Below the pieces are notes generated by a model, which was not told where the DNA came from, ran no database searches, and worked only from the letters and a program-made list of their open reading frames with translations. Shown here one piece after another: positions 15,801 to 22,950 of a stretch of 29,328 nt of DNA (within the stretch, counting starts at the first letter, position 1; every line of letters starts with the position of its first letter). The DNA is from a virus. The position numbers and the translations under genes are program-made. The stretch lies in the IMG/VR virus record IMGVR_UViG_3300009420_003164, positions 1-29,328 of that record; one strand, given 5' to 3'.

Positions 15801-17661
15801 TAAAGGAACACGAGTTAGTCATGAGATAAAAAGAAAGTTTACTTATGCATTAGATTTTAAGTCTTCAGAATATGTTGGAGTGGAATGGAAAAATGATGGT
15901 ACGAGTGGAATAAAACCCGAAACAGTTGAGCTTAGATTTAGAAGTCCTGAATCAAAAGACCAAGTTTTATTGAATCAAGGAACTGATTGGGGAATATTAT
16001 TAAAAGATAATGGAGCAACTGATGATTATGGTTATTTAGAATTTGCAATTAGTGGTAGTTCTGTTGAAACAGTAAGTTCTTCTTTATTACCATTTTATAA
16101 TGATGATATGTGGAGTGTTATGTTGACAAGAAAATTAGCAACTGGTGTTGATTTAACTGCAGATACAACTACACAAAATATAAAATATGAATTAACAACA
16201 AAACAATATGATTCAAGTAGAGAAGTAGTATTGTTTGCAAGTAGTCAAAGTTTAACAACAAGTACTGCAACTACAAATACTAAATTTTCTGCAGATGGGG
16301 AAGTAAGTATTGGTGGTAATGGAACAGGTTTTTATGGTACACAACTAAGTGGTTCTGTAATGGAATTTAGATTGTGGAGTGAACCTTTATCTCAGAGTGT
16401 ATTTGAGAATCATGTAATGGCACCAAAATCATATAATGGAAATACTACCGAATCTTTCTTTGATAATTTGATACATAGAACACAATTGAATGATAATATA
16501 ACATTACATGCAACTTCGAGTTTTACTGATAATAGTTTTTCTAACACATATAATGCAACTGGTAGTGCTAAAAGTTTTGTTGGGAATCAATTTAGAAGTA
16601 TAGTTGACCAAGAAAAATTAAGAGTTCCAAACATTGGACCAAATAGAAGAAATGCAACCAAGATACGATTAGAGGATAATACTATAATTGGACCATTATC
16701 ATCTAATGTTAGAAAAGAAAAATCATCACAAGATTTTGCACCTATAGATAGTAATAAACTCGGAGTATTCTTTTCACCTACAGATGTAGTGAATGAAGAT
16801 ATAATGTATTCCATAGCGGATTTTAATTTTGATAATTTGGTTGGAGACCCAAGAGATGTTTATGAAGATAGTTATCGTGGATTAGAATTACAACAAAGAA
16901 AGTATTGGAAAAAATATTCACAAACAAATAACTTTTGGGATTATTTGAGAATCATAGATTATTACGATAGTGGTATTTGGCAACAACTTAGAAGTTTATC
17001 ACCTGCAAGAGCAAACACAACTCTTGGAGTTTTGATTGAACCAAACATATTAGAACGAAGTAAAGTTGTAGTTGGTAAACCACCATCATTTGATAATCAA
17101 TATTTTGAAAATGCAGGACACTTTGATCATGGAATAGATATGACTAATTATATAAGTGGTTCTGATGATAGGATGATGATTCTAACTGGCGAGTTTCCAA
17201 ACTATAATGGAACTATAAATATACACAATAATGAAAGTGGTTCACTTGGAACATTAGCAATGCCATCATTGGTGAGATTGAGTGAAATAGACCCGAGAAC
17301 AGAATTTGGTAATACATATGCAACTGCTAGTGTTACACAAGGTGGAATATCATCTACATTTACAGAAACACTACAACCATATATTAGTTCATCAAGAATA
17401 TCAGAACACAATGAAATACGATATAAGAATTATACGAGTTCATTAGACGCATATACCGATAATCCATTTAGTTCATCATTTGAACCAGCTGAATATCAGA
17501 GTATGGCATATGACTCAAAGCTTTTTAGACTTTTTTATAAAGGTCTATTATTAACAAAGAAAAATACAATCGATGGTAAAGACCCCGTTGAGATAACTAT
17601 AACATCACCAACAAAACTTGTAACACAAGAACCAGGTGATTCTAAACTAAAAGTTGAATAA
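12862..17661 (+). CDS. Giant baseplate/tail protein with embedded Hint domain and LamG-like domain
   Basis: This 1599-aa structural protein is the largest in the window. In order: an N-terminal beta region (1-115), a second beta region to about 300, a Hint (hedgehog/intein) domain at 303-411 (annotated separately), an acidic linker with a Pro-rich stretch, a helical baseplate-type region, and MPFFMKTKGTQRAMKGLLN followed by YGIPSSILRIREYGG (about 945-980). That last signature recurs in large baseplate proteins of marine and Bacteroidetes phages. A LamG/concanavalin-like domain follows (about 988-1185, ending SGSVMEFRLWSEPLS), and then a long C-terminal region rich in Asn, Ser and Tyr. Position matches T4 gp7. 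LamG domains bind glycans, so receptor contact is plausible. Autocleavage at C303 would split it into about 302 and 1297 residues. Confidence 0.8.
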   Translation: MLEYGLNQKDKEQLEIPGFLPSGFGRRGEDYIHLYVYTPGEEEDVLVGSEKFPADINDDGRVMDLDIGGHLREMGFTEGTYKVKYLFLKRVAGKEQTVFVNELGSVHVGKVQTKVINGETKYYSTKKFGKAQSRQELKEIFPKELKYVVKKISPNRTEIEVDTQNIQNRIYQRNLRQLNWWMTYTPKKTSTAGKIRWDLTDPNILVLTPHDKDPGFSDAMVGGKITIKGMYSITGQQIAANLPPMPDINMMTQPIFSAESLSNLDLFSDITQGVVQPTVDEQINARVVDEERISGDDKFSGVCFTGNTKVKLSNGREVPIKYLQRGMKVKTEIGYAKVLKVIKDERPYGDTLSKFKNLTTTDNHPMKYRGKWYKAHEIGKLFRSNPLNVYNLILDKHHTIVANNVVCATLGKWETMKKFEMWREKQITMLRTESFDEEDDNLSRDNGTTISTPYFNEQEFIVNEPPPSVTPDKIRGAIIDSTVSIEVPTIPTPPPAIVIPIDYVGRITEVLDSDRIRVDISYEQGATNLEHSGEDNSRKIFDESFVKFKKGQVERLNTYMVCNGTYNLITNYKRGVHADELVHKTHWNSARFVKLYDKLPDEIEEMDLVYFVEEKMEPYEDTITLVPFVEEDPEILFLRLPDFNSANNPINFRGTSFNNYTQLIGTDPGVQEDIQNKLVSQSLLDTQVNVDYTRRTDYLGSDVTDYGFANHIHFGSAEKRIDNFKKKLELIELYVSSSDSFSRVTSSAETIGEFNAKKRRVVNSFDPFEHYMYFESSSYASSSVGEYYSASWPKENSTSPYTLVHTSGSDATTWITSWKDYAKDFDRNNRDRLVNNLPLHVASDSQNNPFLDFMDMAGQQFDEIYVYLKHFTDMNERSNKLSEGISKDIVREVAKTMGWEVVQGNDLMILPEYLLGKQADGTAKYESPQEQITEEIWKRLLSNMPFFMKTKGTQRAMKGLLNCYGIPSSILRIREYGGPDKGTRVSHEIKRKFTYALDFKSSEYVGVEWKNDGTSGIKPETVELRFRSPESKDQVLLNQGTDWGILLKDNGATDDYGYLEFAISGSSVETVSSSLLPFYNDDMWSVMLTRKLATGVDLTADTTTQNIKYELTTKQYDSSREVVLFASSQSLTTSTATTNTKFSADGEVSIGGNGTGFYGTQLSGSVMEFRLWSEPLSQSVFENHVMAPKSYNGNTTESFFDNLIHRTQLNDNITLHATSSFTDNSFSNTYNATGSAKSFVGNQFRSIVDQEKLRVPNIGPNRRNATKIRLEDNTIIGPLSSNVRKEKSSQDFAPIDSNKLGVFFSPTDVVNEDIMYSIADFNFDNLVGDPRDVYEDSYRGLELQQRKYWKKYSQTNNFWDYLRIIDYYDSGIWQQLRSLSPARANTTLGVLIEPNILERSKVVVGKPPSFDNQYFENAGHFDHGIDMTNYISGSDDRMMILTGEFPNYNGTINIHNNESGSLGTLAMPSLVRLSEIDPRTEFGNTYATASVTQGGISSTFTETLQPYISSSRISEHNEIRYKNYTSSLDAYTDNPFSSSFEPAEYQSMAYDSKLFRLFYKGLLLTKKNTIDGKDPVEITITSPTKLVTQEPGDSKLKVE
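13768..14094 (+). other. Hint (hedgehog/intein-type) domain inside the giant baseplate protein
   Basis: Residues 303-411 carry intein-family blocks. Block A is CFTGNTKVKLSNGREVPIKY with the nucleophile C303. Block B is TTDNHPM with T361 and H364 (the TxxH motif). Block F is VYNLILDKHHTIVANN. The usual block G end (His-Asn followed by Cys, Ser or Thr) is replaced by VVCATLG, as in Vint and other non-splicing Hint domains. There is no homing-endonuclease insert. The N-terminal active residues look intact and the C-terminal ones are missing. This predicts an N-S acyl shift at V302/C303 with cleavage or transfer to a nucleophile, and no protein splicing. Confidence 0.85.
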
Positions 17662-17676
17662 AAGATGAGTAAGTAT

Positions 17677-17689
17677 ATATTTATCTATG
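17677..17689 (+). promoter_or_regulatory. Candidate late promoter (TATTTAT motif) of the second structural operon
   Basis: ATATTTATCTATG lies 41 bases before the ATG at 17731, in the 69-base gap after the giant baseplate gene. It is preceded by AAGTATATAT, a string also found just upstream of the motif at 20627. No hairpin terminator was seen in the gap, so readthrough from the baseplate operon is likely as well. Confidence 0.5.
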
Positions 17690-17730
17690 AGGTTTTCCAT
17701 CTCAAATATAAACTCAATAGGAGTATTTAA

Positions 17731-18567
17731 ATGAATAAAAAATCAGTCGTTTGGACATCCCCACGACGCGTGAAAATGGGATTTCTAAACAATACAAGCA
17801 TAACCGTTGATGCTATTCTTACCAAGAAAGGTCGAGAACTTTTGGCAAGAGGGCAGGACGAGTTTAGAATAACAAAGTTTGCATTATCGGATGACGAAAT
17901 AGATTACAGTCTATGGGATACAGCACATCCGAATGGTTCAAACTATTACGGAGCAGTAATTGAGAATATGCCGTTATTGGAAGCCTTTGTAGATGAGAAT
18001 CAAGTTATGAGATATAAGTTAGTATCTTTACCGAAGAATACTGCTAAATTACCAATACTTGAAATTCCATCACCAACATTAGTTTTCAATGGTCCTGGTA
18101 TTACCCAAACTATTACACCAAACACGCGAAATGGTAGTGATAACGAAAGTGGATATAGTTTTATCTTACACGATGCTATTATAGCTAACTTGACTCCAGT
18201 AGTCGTTAGAAATTCGACAAATACGAAAAGACGAAGAATCAAAAAGAATAAAGGAAGAGGTGGTGCAGCTGGAATCGGTGGAAGATTTTCCGCAGGAGCA
18301 GCTGGTAGATTGGGTGCAACCGCATTTTTAGATGAAATGGAAGATATGGAAATTGCAGATTTACAATTTAATGCAGGGGCAACTACTCCAGTATTCTTAA
18401 ACGAGGAAGAGAGAAAGAGTTCAATAACAATTACAGGAAAATCTGTAAATGTCGTTTCTCGTTCTGTAACTACCGATACTTCAACAAATGTAACCGTAAT
18501 TGGGTTGGACACAGGGGCGACATATAATGTTGCAGTTACTGTTAAAGCAGACCCAAGTAAATTATAA
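17731..18567 (+). CDS. Marine-phage structural protein (MGFLNN-type)
   Basis: This 278-aa protein has a core that begins MGFLNNTSITVDAILTKKGR and continues with RITKFALSDDEIDYSLWD and MRYKLVSLPK. I recognise this pattern from conserved, unnamed structural proteins of T4-like phages of marine and related bacteria. AATAGGAG stands 6 bases before the ATG at 17731 and supports that start, which adds a basic 15-residue leader (MNKKSVVWTSPRRVK). An internal ATG at 17776 gives the conserved start but lacks a good ribosome site. A basic KRRRIKKNKGRGG segment and a Gly/Ala-rich stretch follow near residue 170. The C-terminus looks like an Ig-type beta domain (SITITGKSV ... YNVAVTVKAD). It is probably a virion decoration or tail part. 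Confidence 0.75.
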   Translation: MNKKSVVWTSPRRVKMGFLNNTSITVDAILTKKGRELLARGQDEFRITKFALSDDEIDYSLWDTAHPNGSNYYGAVIENMPLLEAFVDENQVMRYKLVSLPKNTAKLPILEIPSPTLVFNGPGITQTITPNTRNGSDNESGYSFILHDAIIANLTPVVVRNSTNTKRRRIKKNKGRGGAAGIGGRFSAGAAGRLGATAFLDEMEDMEIADLQFNAGATTPVFLNEEERKSSITITGKSVNVVSRSVTTDTSTNVTVIGLDTGATYNVAVTVKADPSKL

Positions 18568-18574
18568 GGAGTAG

Positions 18575-19588
18575 ATGATGTCAGTATTTACAAGATTCGA
18601 TTTTGAAAACGATGTAGTTGAAAATCAACGAACTAAAGTATCAAGTGGTATTTTTAGTGGTGGGAGTGGTACATTAACTTCGTTCTTCACAGCATCAGCA
18701 TTAGGTAATGTAAGTGGTTCGTATCGTGCAATATATCATAAAGTACCAAGTGATTCAACATCCGAGATACAATTTGATATAGGATATGCTAATTTTAATG
18801 GAAGTGGTTCAGCAGGAAATACTACCAAATTAACAAGTGGTGGAAGACAAACTGCTGGGATGTATCGACAATTCAGAAATGTTTTGTTATCACCAAATAC
18901 GGAAAAATTTACATTCACAAGTGCAGCTTCTACTGCAGATGATTTTTACTTCATCTCGTTCAATAGAGCTCGTATGAGAGAAAAGATTGATCCAGGTAAT
19001 TGGGAATTACATCTTGGAAGTTCACCATTAAAGTTAATTGATGATAGTGGAGCAACTAATAATCCAACTGTTAATGAGGGTGGAAGAGTATACAATATTG
19101 TTTCAGGTTCATTAGAGACTGGGGCAGGAGTAATTAATACTGCAGCAGCTTCTCAACCAGGCGGAGCAATTGGTACATTCTATCCAGATTTAGGAATTAT
19201 TTTATTAAGTGCATCCCAACTTGATGCAAGTGCGTCAATGGCAAGTGCCAGAAGTGCAGATGCATTTGATGACAATGGACAGAAATTTTATAATTCAATG
19301 GTAACAGGTAATAAAGTTCAAGTTCGTAGAGAAGAAGAAATAACTTCAACAAACTTTTTCTGTAGAGTGAATAACAAACGATACAACTTTAGTTCCAATC
19401 CAACTTTCTTTACAGGTTCAGATGGAGCATTAACACAACAAACTTTCTTCAAAGACCCTAAAGTTTATATTACAACTGTAGGTATGTACAATGATGACAA
19501 TGAGTTGTTGGCTATTGCTAAATTAAGTAAACCTGTTCTGAAATCATATTCAAGGGAAGCTATTATAAAAGTAAAACTTGACTTCTAA
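18575..19588 (+). CDS. Structural protein with shared C-terminal signature, copy 1
   Basis: This 337-aa protein is rich in Ser, Gly, Ala and Thr and mostly beta. The middle carries FNRARMREKIDPGNWELHLG (about residues 128-147), a pattern recurring in virion proteins of marine T4-like phages. The end reads VYITTVGMYNDDNELLAIAK and continues LSKPVLKSYSREAIIKVKLDF. That tail matches the end of the next gene (VGLYNDNNELMAIGKLSKAV), so the two probably share a folded domain and a binding partner in the particle. GGAG precedes tandem ATG codons at 18575 and 18578, and either could be used. It has no signal peptide. Likely a tail or baseplate-attached fibre part. Confidence 0.75.
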   Translation: MMSVFTRFDFENDVVENQRTKVSSGIFSGGSGTLTSFFTASALGNVSGSYRAIYHKVPSDSTSEIQFDIGYANFNGSGSAGNTTKLTSGGRQTAGMYRQFRNVLLSPNTEKFTFTSAASTADDFYFISFNRARMREKIDPGNWELHLGSSPLKLIDDSGATNNPTVNEGGRVYNIVSGSLETGAGVINTAAASQPGGAIGTFYPDLGIILLSASQLDASASMASARSADAFDDNGQKFYNSMVTGNKVQVRREEEITSTNFFCRVNNKRYNFSSNPTFFTGSDGALTQQTFFKDPKVYITTVGMYNDDNELLAIAKLSKPVLKSYSREAIIKVKLDF

Positions 19589-19599
19589 GGGGAAGTATA

Positions 19600-20613
19600 A
19601 TGTTAAAAAACATTGACCCATCGAATAAGTCAATTAAATCTTTTAAAGCGTATAAGTCATTCACACTATCTAATAATGATAGTGGAAGTGGCCACTTTGT
19701 TTTAAAAGCAGTTAGTGGTTCTCATTACAATTTCAATACAGGTTCCGCAGCTTCACAGAGTTTTGGTAGTTATGTTCAATCTGCAAGTGCATTTGAATAT
19801 GGTACATTCTATGATTTACCTAATTGGCATGGAATAAACCAACTATATTATAAAAGAAGTTCTGAACCATATGGAACATTTGGTGGTAATAATCCTAAAA
19901 AAATTAATCGAGAACTAAATGGTACGGCAAGAATATTTTCCATACCAAGACAATTATTCGGTGAACAGATGCATCCAGAAAGTGTAACACTATCAGCTAC
20001 AGCTGATGGCCAAACTTTTGATATCCGAGATGATGGAGATGGTAATCTATTTGATTTTGCTCATTCAGCAAGTTATGCTGCATTTAAATCAAGTTCATTT
20101 GATAGGAGTCAAGGTGTACAATCAAATGGAAGTGGTAGTGAGGTAGGTAATGTTTTTTATGAACATGGCCAAATTGTCATAACCGATACAGGTTCTTATG
20201 TAAATGTAGGAACTTCTACAGGACATACTTTAAATTATAAAGCAACTTCTACATTATATGAACATGAATATGTTGTGGATGCTACACCAAGTGAGTTTAA
20301 TTTAAGTACTAATATAAGTGCTACATTTGAACGAAGTGGTAGTATATCAATTGCAGAGGGAAGTGTATCAATGTCAAGATTTTTCCCACCAGGTGATCAA
20401 CCAACGGGCATGGGAACGGGCAGTTATAAACCATTTTATAATGCAGCTTCTAAGGTGGCATCATACACAACACATTCAGAATTTCAACCATATGTTAGTA
20501 CTGTAGGACTTTACAATGATAACAATGAACTAATGGCTATCGGTAAGTTAAGTAAAGCTGTTAAGTTAAGTAAAGAGGTGAACACAAATATAGTTATACG
20601 ATTTGATGTTTAA
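19600..20613 (+). CDS. Structural protein with shared C-terminal signature, copy 2
   Basis: This protein also has 337 aa and the same overall composition as its upstream neighbour. Its final 37 residues align well with that protein (VSTVGLYNDNNELMAIGKLS, and an alternating hydrophobic last strand IVIRFDV). The N-terminal halves differ, so it is a diverged paralogue or a modular relative. It contains NPKKINRELNGTARIFSIP and a His/Gly/Asp-rich beta region (SVTLSATADGQTFDIRDDGD). AAGGGGAAG lies just upstream of the ATG. The pair sits after the MGFLNN-type protein and before the next promoter motif, so the three form one structural operon. Different N-terminal domains on a common attachment domain would fit fibre or decoration proteins. 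Confidence 0.75.
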   Translation: MLKNIDPSNKSIKSFKAYKSFTLSNNDSGSGHFVLKAVSGSHYNFNTGSAASQSFGSYVQSASAFEYGTFYDLPNWHGINQLYYKRSSEPYGTFGGNNPKKINRELNGTARIFSIPRQLFGEQMHPESVTLSATADGQTFDIRDDGDGNLFDFAHSASYAAFKSSSFDRSQGVQSNGSGSEVGNVFYEHGQIVITDTGSYVNVGTSTGHTLNYKATSTLYEHEYVVDATPSEFNLSTNISATFERSGSISIAEGSVSMSRFFPPGDQPTGMGTGSYKPFYNAASKVASYTTHSEFQPYVSTVGLYNDNNELMAIGKLSKAVKLSKEVNTNIVIRFDV

Positions 20614-20626
20614 TTAAGTATATATC

Positions 20627-20639
20627 CTATTTATTATTG
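20627..20639 (+). promoter_or_regulatory. Candidate late promoter (TATTTAT motif) of the MscS-like gene
   Basis: CTATTTATTATTG lies 46 bases before the ATG at 20686, in a 72-base gap. It is identical to the motif upstream of the baseplate operon except for the first base. The leader then holds a T-rich stretch and a strong GGAGAAGG ribosome site. Confidence 0.5.
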
Positions 20640-20685
20640 ATTAGAATAGAGTAATTTTTTTAAATTAAAATAGGAGAAGGCTGAG

Positions 20686-21111
20686 ATGGATACCGATGTT
20701 CGAGGGTTTTTTGAAACCCTAATAGGGCATTATGGTTGGATGGTAGTTACATTTAGTATTATGTTCTTTTTTAAAGAGTCCATAATGAATATGATACAGG
20801 GTATGCAGATCTTTGTGGGTAATGATTTTAATAATGATGATGTTATCTACATTAGTGGACGAGAAGCCAGAGTCGTGAGAGTTGGAATGACGAAAACTGT
20901 ATTTTACATGACCGACAGGGGAAGTAAAATGGTAGTGCCCAATGAAAAACTAAAATCCTTAACCTTAGAGAAACGATTACCGCGTGGTTCACGCCGTGCT
21001 AAAGACGGCTATTTGCCCAAATCGACTGACTCACTATCTGTTGAAGAGCAAAAATCATTACATACAGTTTCTAAAGAAAAAACTGTACGAGATAAGGGAA
21101 AAAAATTATAA
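20686..21111 (+). CDS. Membrane protein with MscS-type beta domain (mini mechanosensitive-channel-like)
   Basis: This 141-aa protein has one membrane segment (about residues 11-30, TLIGHYGWMVVTFSIMFFFK) and a segment (44-92) resembling the beta-domain of MscS channels. GNDFNNDDVIYISGREARVV plays the part of the MscS FxVGDxIxVxGxxGxV strand pair, followed by VGMTKTVFYM and the conserved-type VVPNEKLKSLTLEK. Full MscS has three membrane helices, a pore-lining TM3 and a large C-terminal domain; here only one helix and the beta domain remain, followed by a basic tail. MscS beta domains assemble as heptamers, so a ring-forming anchored protein is plausible. It has its own promoter motif and a strong ribosome site. 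Function in the phage is unknown: membrane permeability control and lysis are options. Confidence 0.65.
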   Translation: MDTDVRGFFETLIGHYGWMVVTFSIMFFFKESIMNMIQGMQIFVGNDFNNDDVIYISGREARVVRVGMTKTVFYMTDRGSKMVVPNEKLKSLTLEKRLPRGSRRAKDGYLPKSTDSLSVEEQKSLHTVSKEKTVRDKGKKL

Positions 21112-21148
21112 AAAAGTAGTTAGTTTTACCTAAATTTTAAAGGTTTTA

Positions 21149-21161
21149 ATATTTATTAATA
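21149..21161 (+). promoter_or_regulatory. Candidate late promoter (TATTTAT motif) of the envelope-gene operon
   Basis: ATATTTATTAATA lies 34 bases before the ATG at 21196, in an 84-base gap. It shares TTTTAATATTTATTA with the site upstream of the baseplate operon. It could drive the genes from 21196 to 25737, as no other promoter motif was found in the short gaps between them. Confidence 0.5.
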
Positions 21162-21195
21162 AGACATAATCAATTAACTATCGAAAGGATTGACT

Positions 21196-21558
21196 ATGAA
21201 ACAACTAATTATGATTTTGGCATTATGTGTACCATTATTGGCACAAGATGTACCGAAACAAGGAGATAAACAAGATAAAGATAATGTTCAACAACAAGAA
21301 AAATCTTGGACAAAAAGAGCTATTGTAGGATTACAAAATGCTGAGTGGAGAAAATTTGATGCCGCTCACAGAAGAGCTCATTCGAAACGAGGTGAACATG
21401 CAGGTAAAGAATCTAAAAAACATAGAAGTGGTTGGGTTCGTAAGGCTGTGGGAATTGTTGTGATAGGTGGTATTGGATACTACATTGGTGTAAATGACAG
21501 AAAACATCGTAAGGGTGGTCATAAAAAACCTGGTGGTTGGAATAGACCTAACAAATAA
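21196..21558 (+). CDS. Secreted basic protein with C-terminal membrane segment
   Basis: This 120-aa protein starts at the ATG at 21196, with GAAAGGA ending 6 bases upstream. The in-frame TTG at 21190 lies just after that site and is unlikely. It has a signal peptide (MKQLIMILALCVPLLAQ), a Gln/Lys/Asp-rich stretch, a basic helical part with many Arg, Lys and His (DAAHRRAHSKRGEHAGKESK), a Gly-rich hydrophobic segment (AVGIVVIGGIGYYIG, about 89-103) and a basic tail (DRKHRKGGHKKPGGW). This suggests a periplasmic protein anchored by its C-terminal helix. It is not recognised. As a basic exported protein it resembles the Lys-rich one at 5557-5754. It opens the envelope cluster. Confidence 0.75.
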   Translation: MKQLIMILALCVPLLAQDVPKQGDKQDKDNVQQQEKSWTKRAIVGLQNAEWRKFDAAHRRAHSKRGEHAGKESKKHRSGWVRKAVGIVVIGGIGYYIGVNDRKHRKGGHKKPGGWNRPNK

Positions 21559-21585
21559 CATTCGAAGGGATAGAGTGAACGAAGT

Positions 21586-22848
21586 ATGAGAAAATTATGG
21601 ATGATACCATTGTTATTTAGTTTTGTGTTTTCACAGAATACAATAACAGACTTTTTTAAATATTCAACTGTATATGCTGGATTTAATTTATCTTCACCTA
21701 AATGGGAAGATGATAGATACAGATTGCAGTTAATAGATCCAGAAACTGGCCTACCAGATTGGCAGGGTGGAACTATTAGTGTAAATAAAGAAGATATAGA
21801 ATTAAAACCAGATTTTGATTTCTCATTTGGTATAAGAAAAATCGCAAGATTTCATTATGAACCAAAACGAGGAGTTAAAAATGCGGGTATAGGTGGAGAT
21901 TGGTATAAAGGAAATGAATCAAGTCCAAATGATGCTGCTACAATTGGTAGAGTTAAAGGATTTGAGTATTTAATAAAATATGAAGAAAATCGTAGATGGG
22001 ATGAGGAGTTTACATCTCAAGAATATAATTTACGATATCTTGGTGATTGGTTTATTGCTAAAATTAAATACCATGATTTACAATTAGAAGACATTAAATA
22101 TTCCCAAGCAGATTTAAGATTTAGAAAAGAATTTCTATTAGAGGATGCAAGTCTAAATCTATCAGTTGGTATTGGTGGGAGAGAACATCCAGTTTATGGA
22201 TTTGCCCCTACCGTTATAGATACAAGTTGGTATTCAGGTTCTTGGTGGGATTTCGCATCACATGAATTTGGTGTAGATGATAAAGGATACTTAGGTGATA
22301 TAGACGGAGATAAAGTTGGAGATGGTGGAATTGGAATTTACGACTCACAAACTGGTGATTATGTTGGATATGTAGGATTGGATTATAGATGGTTTGATAG
22401 AGATGGTAATCTAATGGCAATGTCTGATAGAGAATTTTACCAATATCATTTTCCAAGATTATTAGAAAATTGGTTTGACGATAAAACAAAGGCATTAGGT
22501 AATCAACGAGAAATATCATTATCATTCGGTTTAGATTACTATAAATACACAGAGAACTTTTGGATACATGCATGGGGAACTTTGTTTCCTATCCACTATG
22601 GATTAGATAAATACTCTTTCCATAATGCATTTGCATTTAAAGAACATGAAAAACGAGGTGGGGATCCACTTGAGTTTGAATTTATGGATGCAGAAATAGA
22701 ACAATGGAATGATTATGACTTCGGTGCAGTAATCGGATTTAAATTAAAAGATAATTTAGGATTTTATGCTGAAGGTAAATATTTATACTATTGGGAACGC
22801 CCTACTTATGATGTAAGAATAGGGTTAAATTATCAGTTTTTAAACTAA
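21586..22848 (+). CDS. Probable outer-membrane beta-barrel protein
   Basis: This 420-aa protein has a short signal peptide (MRKLWMIPLLFSFVFSQ, cleaved before or after Gln). Its body is built of alternating amphipathic strands rich in Tyr, Trp, Asp and Gly. The end has typical barrel closing strands (NLGFYAEGKYLYYW, then YDVRIGLNYQFLN), with an aromatic residue near the C-terminus as the BAM machinery prefers. Asp-rich loops DIDGDKVGDGG (238-248) and DRDGN (271-275) look like calcium-binding loops. The ribosome site is weak (GAAG about 4 bases before ATG). Outer-membrane proteins are unusual in phages. Receptor masking, nutrient uptake or host-derived cargo are possible, and a virion role is unlikely given the signal peptide. 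Barrel assignment is by pattern only. Confidence 0.65.
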   Translation: MRKLWMIPLLFSFVFSQNTITDFFKYSTVYAGFNLSSPKWEDDRYRLQLIDPETGLPDWQGGTISVNKEDIELKPDFDFSFGIRKIARFHYEPKRGVKNAGIGGDWYKGNESSPNDAATIGRVKGFEYLIKYEENRRWDEEFTSQEYNLRYLGDWFIAKIKYHDLQLEDIKYSQADLRFRKEFLLEDASLNLSVGIGGREHPVYGFAPTVIDTSWYSGSWWDFASHEFGVDDKGYLGDIDGDKVGDGGIGIYDSQTGDYVGYVGLDYRWFDRDGNLMAMSDREFYQYHFPRLLENWFDDKTKALGNQREISLSFGLDYYKYTENFWIHAWGTLFPIHYGLDKYSFHNAFAFKEHEKRGGDPLEFEFMDAEIEQWNDYDFGAVIGFKLKDNLGFYAEGKYLYYWERPTYDVRIGLNYQFLN

Positions 22849-22864
22849 TATAGGAGAGATAAAA

Positions 22865-22933
22865 ATGTTAAACTCATGTAAAAACCCAGATTGTAAATGT
22901 GAAAATTGCAATTGTAAAAATTGTGATTGTTAA
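22865..22933 (+). CDS. 22-residue cysteine-rich mini-protein, metallothionein-like
   Basis: A short open frame with a strong Shine-Dalgarno (GGAGAG about 9 bases upstream) encodes 22 residues, seven of them Cys (5, 10, 12, 15, 17, 20, 22). Three CxC units are spaced by two residues: CKCENCNCKNCDC after an N-terminal MLNSCKNPD. The remaining residues are nearly all Lys, Asn, Asp or Glu. This is the composition of metallothionein-type metal-binding clusters, which bind zinc, copper or cadmium through thiolates. Both neighbours are only about 16 bases away, so it fills a gap with precise gene-like packing. It has no signal peptide, so it would act in the cytoplasm. A role in metal buffering or redox is inferred from composition alone. 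Confidence 0.6.
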   Translation: MLNSCKNPDCKCENCNCKNCDC

Positions 22934-22950
22934 TCACTCGGAGAGAATAA

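Noticed and set aside
18000-18512. 170-aa open frame on the minus strand
   Set aside because: It lies entirely within the MGFLNN-type structural gene, has no ribosome site, and its composition (Pro/Val/Ser runs) is that of an antisense shadow.
22214-22573. 119-aa open frame on the minus strand
   Set aside because: Antisense to the barrel gene, rich in Tyr, His and Leu from reversed AT-rich codons, and without a ribosome site or motif.
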